10,069 nucleotides of DNA from NCBI GenBank assembly GCA_018672815.1, contig JABHDX010000045.1, positions 1 to 10,069 on the forward strand, read 5' to 3'. Below, in pieces: positions 1 through 5,551 of the stretch. The DNA is from Gammaproteobacteria bacterium. GTDB taxonomy: Bacteria; Pseudomonadota; Gammaproteobacteria; UBA11654. The translations under genes and the position numbers were made by a program. Each line of letters begins with the position of its first letter. The stretch's first letter is position 1. Below the pieces are notes generated by a model. The model worked only from the letters and a program-made list of their open reading frames with translations, was not told the origin of the DNA and did not search any database.

Positions 1-1075
1 CCATCCCTGTAAAGCTTCTTAAAAAAAGTAAAACTATCAAGGCTGCAAAGACTGCACCCACTATTAAGTTTTGTCCTAAACCATTAATTAATGAGTAAAT
101 ATACTCACTGTCATCTTTTGCAATATCAATAGTGATACCCTCTGGAAGAGTAGGGTTGATAACTGTTTCAATTCTTTCTTTTACTCTTTCAACAATTTGT
201 ACAGTATTTTCACCTCTAATTTTTGTCACACCAATTCCAATAGCAGGTTTTCCATTGAATCGTGCCATTTTTCTAAAATCTGATACATCATCAGTAATTT
301 CAGCAATATCATTCAACCGTATGGATCTATTTTGATCATAACCGATAATAATTTTTCCAACTTCTTTGGGGCTATGAGATTCTAGATCAAGCTTGAGAAG
401 GTCTTCTTTCTTTTTATCGATGAGAAATCCACCTGATAGCTTGATATGTTCATTTTTAAAAGCAAAAACAATATCTTGTACAGTAATTCCAAAAGCACTC
501 ATTCGATCAAAATTTAAATTTACTCTGATAGTTCTTTCCTGCTCACCACCAATACTTATACTTGCCACTCCATCAATTGTTTCCAGTCTTTTTTTAATAA
601 TATTTTTTGCATAAACACTTAATTCTTGAAGCGTTCTATCGCCTGTTAGAGAGAGCCATATGATTGGAATTTCACCACTTTCAATCTTAGTAATAATAGG
701 TGGTTTCGCATCTTCAGGAAGTTTATAGAGGATTTGATTGACCTTCGATTGAACATCATTGAAGGCTATTTCTAGATCTTTTTCTAAGAAAAACTGAGCA
801 AAAACATTAGATACTCCTGGAGCCGATCTTGATCTTACATCTTCAATGCCAGGAATACTATTGACTGCTCCTTCAACAATATTAGTCACACTAGAATCAA
901 CAACATCAGGATTGGCTCCTGGTAGCAAAGTAGTCACTGAGATAAGAGATAGATCAATATCAGGTGTTCTATCTATTGATATTCTATTTACGGAGATGAT
1001 ACCAAATAGAACAATCAGTAGATTTAGCATTGCTGCAAATACATAACGTTTAACAGATATTTCTGCAATACTCAT
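1..1075 (-). CDS. RND efflux transporter permease (AcrB/MexB-type), N-terminal part
   Basis: Inner-membrane proton-driven pump of the RND superfamily. It works with the adaptor encoded just upstream and with an outer-membrane channel not present here. The 358 codons visible are the N-terminal third of a protein that is normally about 1,030 residues, and the frame is still open at the left edge. Reading begins MSIAEISVKRYVFAAMLNLL, giving transmembrane helix 1 at about residues 10-30. It is followed by the family signature around PDIDLSLISV and LPGANPDVV (residues 38-59) and by porter-domain text such as NDVQSKVNQILYKLP (106-120). The visible end, VLLFLRSFTG, is the start of the TM2 region. 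The ATG at 1075 directly follows the TAA of the adaptor gene (1076-1078) with no spacer and no clear Shine-Dalgarno, so translational coupling is likely. The proton-relay Asp residues of TM4 lie outside the window, so drug (HAE-1) versus other RND subfamilies cannot be separated. Family assignment is firm; the substrate is unknown. Confidence 0.93.
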   Translation of the reverse strand, partial: MSIAEISVKRYVFAAMLNLLIVLFGIISVNRISIDRTPDIDLSLISVTTLLPGANPDVVDSSVTNIVEGAVNSIPGIEDVRSRSAPGVSNVFAQFFLEKDLEIAFNDVQSKVNQILYKLPEDAKPPIITKIESGEIPIIWLSLTGDRTLQELSVYAKNIIKKRLETIDGVASISIGGEQERTIRVNLNFDRMSAFGITVQDIVFAFKNEHIKLSGGFLIDKKKEDLLKLDLESHSPKEVGKIIIGYDQNRSIRLNDIAEITDDVSDFRKMARFNGKPAIGIGVTKIRGENTVQIVERVKERIETVINPTLPEGITIDIAKDDSEYIYSLINGLGQNLIVGAVFAALIVLLFLRSFTGM

Positions 1076-2122
1076 TTAATCGTTATTAATATTGATTACA
1101 CTACCATTTGTTAAAAAACCTGCACCATCAAGGGCAACAATATCTCCCTTTCTCAAGCCCGATGTGATTTGAATGAGGCCATTTTTCTCAAGGCCTGTAT
1201 TTACAGATCGTTCGAGCACTGTGTTTTCATTAAGAAGATAGACAACATTGCCATTGGAGCGCCTCACTACCGATAGTTGAGGTAACACTAGAGCATTTTT
1301 TACAGTGGATAAAATAATGGTTGCCTGTGTGCTAGCTCCAGGAACCCAAGATCCAGGATTTTCAAAATCTACGATAGCAGTTATAGAGCGACTATTTGCA
1401 TTAATATCTGGTTTAATATCTTTGATTGTAGTTTCAATTAATTGATCTATCGATGTTGGTGTAGTGAGATATACGCTTAATCCTTTTTTTAACTTCAAAT
1501 TCTGATATTCAGGGAAAGATAATGCAACTCTAAGGTTCTCGGTATCAACCAACTCAAAAACTATTACACCGGTTTGAACAAAGTCACCAACATCAATATT
1601 TTTAGCAGAAACCTTCGATTTAATGGGTGCTTTAATTTCAGTCTCTTCTATTAATCTTTTGCTATTATTAAGTTGTGCTTCAGCCGCATTGATTTGCTCT
1701 TTTAATGCATTATATTCAGCGCGAGTGCGATCAATCATTTCTTCAGATACAAGACTATCTTTGAATAATTGTTCAGCTCTTTTTAAATCGAGTTCTTGGT
1801 TGATCAATAAAGCTGATAATCTGGCCATTTCTGCCTTAGACTGTGCAAATTGTAGTGTATATTTTTCAGGATCAATTTTTGCTAAAACTTGACCTTTATC
1901 CACTTCATCACCAATATCAGCAAGGATTTCAATGACTCTTCCAGAGACTTCCGCCGCTAGACTTGGTGATGCACGACTATAGATCATACCCATGACACTT
2001 TCTTCTTCTGTTAGGTCTATTGAGCTCACAGCAGTTGTGCTGATTGTTATCTGAGCAAGGAGACTTTGTGAACTAGAGAACACTACTATGAAAAAGAAAA
2101 TTAACTTAAATTTTTGTCCCAT
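1076..2122 (-). CDS. RND efflux periplasmic adaptor subunit (membrane fusion protein, HlyD/AcrA type)
   Basis: A 348-residue periplasmic adaptor linking the RND pump to an outer-membrane channel. Residues 1-24 form a signal peptide (hydrophobic FFFIVVF core, probable cut after LLA or LLAQ). There is no lipobox cysteine, so it is not an AcrA-like lipoprotein. The first lipoyl half-motif is at 58-84 (AAEVSGRVIEI, then GDEVDKGQVLAKID). An alpha-helical hairpin rich in Leu, Glu and Lys spans about 88-160. The second lipoyl half is at 161-193 (TEIKAPIKSKV, then VDVGD-like IDVGDFVQTG). Beta-barrel and membrane-proximal segments follow to the end. The ATG at 2122 is preceded by GAG at 2131-2129, which overlaps the TGA stop of the TetR gene, with 6 nt to the start. 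The gene therefore looks coupled to the repressor gene 7 nt upstream. The stop codon abuts the pump's ATG. TetR-adaptor-pump is a common proteobacterial order. Confidence 0.93.
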   Translation of the reverse strand: MGQKFKLIFFFIVVFSSSQSLLAQITISTTAVSSIDLTEEESVMGMIYSRASPSLAAEVSGRVIEILADIGDEVDKGQVLAKIDPEKYTLQFAQSKAEMARLSALLINQELDLKRAEQLFKDSLVSEEMIDRTRAEYNALKEQINAAEAQLNNSKRLIEETEIKAPIKSKVSAKNIDVGDFVQTGVIVFELVDTENLRVALSFPEYQNLKLKKGLSVYLTTPTSIDQLIETTIKDIKPDINANSRSITAIVDFENPGSWVPGASTQATIILSTVKNALVLPQLSVVRRSNGNVVYLLNENTVLERSVNTGLEKNGLIQITSGLRKGDIVALDGAGFLTNGSVININND

Positions 2123-2129
2123 AAAGATC

Positions 2130-2729
2130 TCAGCTTTTTATTAAACCATTGATCAGATTCTCAGTTACTTGATGTGAAAGATTATTATTATTTTCAGGTC
2201 TCAAGTCACCTAGTATCTCGTTAATGGTGTCTTCAAACACAAGGTAAATAAAAGTAGGAGAGAGAAGTTGTATAGCTAATATCTTGCTATCACAAGAACT
2301 TGTAATTTCTTTATTATGCTTTGCTTGATCAATGAGATTAACAACAAGATTAACGTTTTTTTTAAGAAAAAAAGTTTGCTTGCTTCCTTTCTTTTTTTTC
2401 TTATCAACAAGATCAGAAAATTCTTTTAGAAGAAGTTTAGTTTTTTGAGGATCACTTTTTAATATTTTTAGATGTTCTTTTATAAAGTATCTGATCTTAT
2501 CAAGATAAGTGCCTTCGATATTTTCCGTTTTTTTTAATAGTTCTTCTGTTCTTTGATGACATTTAAATAGTAATTGATTGTATAAATCTTCTTTTGACTT
2601 GAAATGATGATATAGGTTGCCCTTGCTCATTCGTGATTTCTGAGCAATTTGATCCATAGAAACAGAATTAAAACTTCTTTCTGAAAAGAGTTTTTCTGCT
2701 GTTTTAAATATAGTATCTATGCCATTCAA
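2130..2729 (-). CDS. TetR/AcrR family transcriptional repressor (TTG start)
   Basis: A 199-residue TetR-family regulator. The N-terminal DNA-binding domain is clear: helix 1 around TIFKTAEKLFSERSF (residues 6-20), then the helix-turn-helix at about 22-45 with MDQIAQKSRMSKGNLYHHF and the typical KSKEDLY that follows. The C-terminal ligand-binding half (about 50-199) is helical, lysine-rich and not recognisable to a ligand class. The start is TTG at 2729. No ATG or GTG lies in frame between it and the upstream in-frame TGA at 2753-2751, and AGAGAGG at 2744-2738 sits 8 nt before the TTG. The gene lies inside the operon it probably controls, after a small secreted-protein gene (38-nt gap) and 7 nt before the adaptor gene. 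It presumably binds the inverted repeat at 3090-3107 and is released by a pump substrate; that is inference. Family is certain, target likely, ligand unknown. Confidence 0.93.
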   Translation of the reverse strand: MNGIDTIFKTAEKLFSERSFNSVSMDQIAQKSRMSKGNLYHHFKSKEDLYNQLLFKCHQRTEELLKKTENIEGTYLDKIRYFIKEHLKILKSDPQKTKLLLKEFSDLVDKKKKKGSKQTFFLKKNVNLVVNLIDQAKHNKEITSSCDSKILAIQLLSPTFIYLVFEDTINEILGDLRPENNNNLSHQVTENLINGLIKS

Positions 2730-2737
2730 AAATTGAG

Positions 2738-2744
2738 CCTCTCT
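2738..2744 (-). promoter_or_regulatory. Shine-Dalgarno site that fixes the TTG start of the TetR gene
   Basis: The minus strand reads AGAGAGG, then 8 nt, then TTG at 2729-2727. The only ATG nearby (2725-2723) is out of frame with the TetR reading frame. The codons between the TTG and the upstream in-frame TGA contain no other start codon, so this site supports TTG initiation. Confidence 0.7.
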
Positions 2745-2767
2745 ACAGCATCAGTTAATTGCAAAAA

Positions 2768-3061
2768 TTAATCAATAATTTTTCGTTGTGAAGTATAACC
2801 TTTCTTATCCGATACAGAATGTCTAATATTCTTAAAAGTTATACATTTTCCTGCTTTTGCATTCACTGTAAAAGCAATAGCATTTTGATGTTTATCTGCA
2901 TAATTCTTGCAAGCATCTATGCTTCTCAACTTTTTAATAGCATAGATATGCCCACTGATTGAGACTTCGTTCTCAATTGGAGACCAATTTGCACCATAAC
3001 TCATTGCAGGCACCATTAATACTAAAGATAAAACAAATTTGATTATATTATTTATGAACAT
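2768..3061 (-). CDS. Small secreted protein with PAN/Apple-like domain, first gene of the efflux operon
   Basis: A 97-residue exported protein. Residues 1-24 are a signal peptide (IIKFVLSLVLMVP core, cut near MSYGA-N). The mature part resembles the compact PAN/Apple-like fold. It has ACKNYADKH around Cys51, then the AIAFTVNAKAGKC stretch (61-73) matching the usual 'C..aFTyn...g.C' pattern of these domains, and a closing GYTSQRK (88-94). Only Cys51 and Cys73 are present and could form one disulfide in the periplasm. The ATG at 3061 has an excellent AGGAGG ribosome site 5 nt upstream. The gene lies directly behind the TetR-controlled promoter and 38 nt ahead of the repressor gene, so it should be co-induced with the pump. 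PAN-like domains bind proteins or carbohydrates, but no specific role can be assigned. The fold assignment is by eye and moderate; the signal peptide and the gene itself are secure. Confidence 0.75.
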   Translation of the reverse strand: MFINNIIKFVLSLVLMVPAMSYGANWSPIENEVSISGHIYAIKKLRSIDACKNYADKHQNAIAFTVNAKAGKCITFKNIRHSVSDKKGYTSQRKIID

Positions 3062-3066
3062 TATTT

Positions 3067-3072
3067 CCTCCT
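3067..3072 (-). promoter_or_regulatory. Strong ribosome binding site of the 97-residue secreted protein
   Basis: AGGAGG lies on the minus strand at 3072-3067 with 5 nt (AAATA) before the ATG at 3061. It is a perfect consensus site and the strongest one found in the window, which suggests that the first gene of the efflux operon is translated well when transcribed. Confidence 0.8.
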
Positions 3073-3089
3073 AAAATTTATATATAATA

Positions 3090-3107
3090 ACCGACTGGTT
3101 GGTCAGT
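3090..3107. promoter_or_regulatory. Probable TetR operator overlapping the efflux operon promoter
   Basis: The plus strand reads ACCGACTGGTTGGTCAGT, an imperfect inverted repeat whose outer arms ACCGAC and GTCAGT match at 5 of 6 positions in dyad comparison. GAC/GTC half-sites around a GG/CC core are typical of TetR-family operators that control efflux pumps. The repeat overlaps the last three bases of the -10 hexamer and extends through the expected transcription start. A bound repressor there would block polymerase. The nearest TetR gene is two genes down the same operon, so autoregulation is the simple inference. Binding has not been shown. Confidence 0.65.
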
Positions 3108-3132
3108 ATATACATAAATAAAAAGGTTTCAA
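3105..3132 (-). promoter_or_regulatory. Sigma70-type promoter of the efflux operon
   Basis: The minus strand has TTGAAA at 3132-3127, a 16-nt spacer, and TATACT at 3110-3105. Transcription should start near 3098 and read leftwards into the 97-residue protein, TetR, adaptor and pump genes. The -35 overlaps the TGA stop (3131-3129) of the upstream DUF3108 gene, so the two gene groups are packed without spare sequence. The operator at 3090-3107 overlaps the -10. Confidence 0.65.
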
Positions 3133-3833
3133 TATTTTTTATTTAGTTCTTTTAATTCAGCAATAAAATTAGTTTCTCCACTCTCTATTTGAGTCAATTT
3201 TACAGGTATATAGTCTAAATCTTCTGCTAACCAAAGCATATTTTCTTTATCAGAACCCATTTTACTATGCCTGACTTTTACACAATTGAATTTTCCAAAT
3301 GGGACTGTAATTATTTCAATTCCTGAAAAAAGTTCTACTTCTATATTTTCAATCTTATCTTTATCTAAGATTTTTAAAGTCGTTAAGTTTTTATTTTCTT
3401 TTATGGAGTTAATAATATCTAACTGAAGAAGAACTCGATCAATCATTTTCTCTTCAAGTATTAAATCTATTTTTCTTTCTTTGTAATAACCATCAATTTT
3501 ATTTACTTCCCAATTGAAGTTTGCCTCAGATTGGAAATCTTTTATGGAGTTATCCAGATTGTATTTAATCGGTTTTAGTTGATCATTTTCCTTTTTAAAT
3601 ACACTTTGCTCAGTTATTTTTCCATCAGCAAGAACTTTCCAGATACCTATTGCATTAGTGGAAATCTCGTAACTATAGGTATCATCTTTGTTGCTAATTA
3701 ATATAGATCTTAGCTGACCTTTAGCTGGTCCTATATACGCATCATATAGTGCATTAAAATCTGGTGGTAGTGCCCAGATAGAATCCATATACGTTACTAA
3801 TGATAGGAATGTGATAAGGATTAAATGCTTCAT
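3129..3833 (-). CDS. DUF3108 family periplasmic protein
   Basis: A 234-residue exported protein of the DUF3108 family, whose function is not established. Residues 1-21 are a signal peptide ending IWA, followed by LPPDFNALYDAYIGPAKGQL, the usual opening of the family. Further family marks are the TYSYEISTNAIGIWKVLADG and ITEQSVFK region (52-80), the LKPIKYN stretch (86-92), the ILDKDKIENIEVEL segment (155-168), and the closing VPFGKFNCVKVRH (177-189) and LWLAEDLDYIPVKLTQIESG (200-219). The product is predicted to be a soluble, beta-rich periplasmic protein. It begins 9 nt after the stop of the MTHFR-like gene, with no clear Shine-Dalgarno, so it is probably the coupled last gene of the one-carbon operon. 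No functional link to methyl transfer is visible. The -35 of the next promoter overlaps its stop codon. The gene is very AT-rich: 11 G/C in the 60 bases at 3361-3420. Confidence 0.88.
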   Translation of the reverse strand: MKHLILITFLSLVTYMDSIWALPPDFNALYDAYIGPAKGQLRSILISNKDDTYSYEISTNAIGIWKVLADGKITEQSVFKKENDQLKPIKYNLDNSIKDFQSEANFNWEVNKIDGYYKERKIDLILEEKMIDRVLLQLDIINSIKENKNLTTLKILDKDKIENIEVELFSGIEIITVPFGKFNCVKVRHSKMGSDKENMLWLAEDLDYIPVKLTQIESGETNFIAELKELNKKY

Positions 3834-3842
3834 TATTAAATA

Positions 3843-4691
3843 TTACATTAGTTTTGAAATTGTCTGAGTACGCCATTTTTCAGACATTTCAATCTGGTTG
3901 AAACAAAATATATGGTATCCAGCAAGATTGGTTTCATCAATATCTTTATACTCATAAATGTTTGTCACTAGTTTATCTGGGTTGTAGACACTAGATTTCA
4001 TTAATTCTGTCGCAACTTGAGATTTTTTTCGCAAGAAACGTAAGGAGTCCCCGACACCTATTCTAAGAGAAGTTCTAAGAAGACGTCCTCGCTCAATGAT
4101 ACCAGGCAATCCGACCCAAACTGGAAGATCGACACCTTGTTGTTTAATCGAAACCAACCAGTCACCTAATATATTTGCATCAAAACACATTTGAGTAACA
4201 ATGTAATCGGCTAAATTTTTTTTCTTTTCAAGTGCTTCCATTAAGATATTCTCATTAATATCTGGATGCCCCTCAGGATGTGCAGCAATTCCAATCTTTT
4301 TTATACTATGACCTGATTTCTTTAATGCTTTTAGAAGATCATAGGCATCATTAAACTCACCTATGGGTTCAAATCGGTCACCACCAGGAACAAAAATGCT
4401 CTCAATACCTAATTCATCTAGTTTTTTAACAATACCTTCAAGATGTTTTTTCCCACTTACGCATTTCGCTGCAATATGCGGAATAACCTTAAAACCTTGC
4501 ATCATAAGTTTTTCACTCAGCTTCATAGTTGCATCTATACCTTTTGTCGGTGAGCATGTGACAGCCACATGCATATTTGGCTGAAGAGCACCGAGCTTCT
4601 CTTCAATACCTGAAACTGGAATAATTTCCATATAAGCCTTTTCCAGATCCTCTCGCATGCGTTTAGTGACAGCTTCTGAAGGTTTGTTCAT
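3843..4691 (-). CDS. Methylenetetrahydrofolate reductase-family protein, divergent short form
   Basis: A 282-residue TIM-barrel protein of the MetF/MTHFR family, which interconverts 5,10-methylene-THF and 5-methyl-THF with a flavin. Family marks are VAVTCSPTKG (42-51), PHIAAKCVSGKKHLEGIV (71-88), IFVPGGDRFEP (99-109), IGIAAHPEGHP (133-143), IVTQMCFDA (164-172) and VWVGLPGI (191-198). Asp105 in GGDR and Gln167 in VTQ match, by eye, the catalytic-site Asp120 and Gln183 of E. coli MetF. The classic N-terminal FEFFPP is replaced by MEIIPV (21-26), so Glu22 may stand for the catalytic Glu28. The gene lies 93 nt after the corrinoid protein gene, which points to methyl-THF oxidation in a demethylation pathway rather than methionine synthesis. 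The ATG at 4691 has only a weak GAG about 12 nt upstream. It could alternatively handle methyl transfer itself, which is speculative. Family membership is firm; the reaction direction is inferred from context. Confidence 0.85.
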   Translation of the reverse strand: MNKPSEAVTKRMREDLEKAYMEIIPVSGIEEKLGALQPNMHVAVTCSPTKGIDATMKLSEKLMMQGFKVIPHIAAKCVSGKKHLEGIVKKLDELGIESIFVPGGDRFEPIGEFNDAYDLLKALKKSGHSIKKIGIAAHPEGHPDINENILMEALEKKKNLADYIVTQMCFDANILGDWLVSIKQQGVDLPVWVGLPGIIERGRLLRTSLRIGVGDSLRFLRKKSQVATELMKSSVYNPDKLVTNIYEYKDIDETNLAGYHIFCFNQIEMSEKWRTQTISKLM

Positions 4692-4784
4692 GTTAATAGT
4701 TTTCTCATATCAAGCTGATTTTCTATTTCAACCTTTTTGTACTAATACTTAAGAGGGGATATCATGACAAAAAATAGTAATTTT

Positions 4785-5495
4785 TTAAGCAGAGCTTTGT
4801 TGACGCTCTGCCACCATAGCCACTGCAACAGCAGCTGCCTCAGCTGAATCTCTACAATATCGATCTGCACCAACGTATTCTCCAAATTCTTCATTCAATG
4901 GTGCGCCCCCAACAAGAACGATATAATCATCTCGTATTCCTTTATTTACCATTTCATCAATCACTACTTTCATATAGGGCATGGTTGTTGTGAGAAGAGC
5001 CGACATTCCTAAGATATCGGGTTTATGTTTTTCCATTGCAGAAAAATAATCTTCCACCGAACTATTAATACCAATATCAAACACCTCAAAACCTGCTCCT
5101 TCAAGCATCATGCCAACAAGATTTTTTCCAATATCATGAATATCGCCTTTAACCGTCCCTATAACCACTTTACCAACTGGTTTAGCGCCGGTCTCAGCTA
5201 ATAAAGGTTGAAGGATAGCCATGCCGCCTTTCATAGCATTCGCTGCTAATAAAACCTCTGGGACAAAAAGAATTCCGTCTCGAAAATCAATGCCAACAAT
5301 AGTCATTCCAGCCACAAGAGCCTCATTTAATACCTTTTCTGCAGACCAATCACGTGACAATAGTATATTAGTGCCTTCTTCTATTTCTTCCTTAAGGCCA
5401 TCATATAAGTCATCATGCATTTGTTCCACAAGCTCTTCATCTGATAAATCAGCTAAAATAAGATCCTCTTCATTCTCTTCATACGAGTCGCTCAT
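4785..5495 (-). CDS. B12-binding corrinoid protein of a methyltransferase system (MttC/MtbC/MtgC type)
   Basis: A 236-residue cytoplasmic methyl carrier. It accepts a methyl group on cobalamin from the MttB-family protein and hands it on, normally towards tetrahydrofolate. The helical cap domain covers about 20-100, with GTNILLSRDWSAEKVLNEAL at 41-60 and the FVPEVLLAANAMKGGMAIL stretch at 77-95. The Rossmann-like B12 domain follows from about 107: KVVIGTVKGDIHDIGKNLVG with the DxHxxG motif at 118-123 (His120 is the expected lower cobalt ligand), then SALLTTT at 165-171 and VGGAPL at 195-200. The first 40 residues are acidic, slightly longer than in short homologues. The ATG at 5495 has GTGAG 8 nt upstream. 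The gene sits 56 nt after the MttB stop, the standard pairing for these two-component systems. The assignment is secure. The methyl donor is set by the partner and is inferred, not read from this gene. Confidence 0.95.
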   Translation of the reverse strand: MSDSYEENEEDLILADLSDEELVEQMHDDLYDGLKEEIEEGTNILLSRDWSAEKVLNEALVAGMTIVGIDFRDGILFVPEVLLAANAMKGGMAILQPLLAETGAKPVGKVVIGTVKGDIHDIGKNLVGMMLEGAGFEVFDIGINSSVEDYFSAMEKHKPDILGMSALLTTTMPYMKVVIDEMVNKGIRDDYIVLVGGAPLNEEFGEYVGADRYCRDSAEAAAVAVAMVAERQQSSA

Positions 5496-5551
5496 AACAT
5501 AATCTCACTCAATTGTTGTTGGTAATCTAAAATACTTCTTCATGATTTGAA

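Noticed and set aside
393..1046. Plus-strand open frames opposite the RND pump gene.
   Set aside because: The minus strand encodes a clear RND pump in this interval; the plus-strand products resemble no known protein.
4769..4786. AAAAAATAGTAATTTTTT as a possible terminator after the corrinoid protein gene.
   Set aside because: The possible stem is seven A-T/T-A pairs with no G-C pair and it includes the stop codon. It is too weak to call a terminator, and the next gene is co-directional.
5505..5543. Twelve-codon frame (ATG at 5543) between the MttB and corrinoid genes.
   Set aside because: It is too short to support, and has no homology or leader-peptide signature; chance occurrence is likely in AT-rich DNA.
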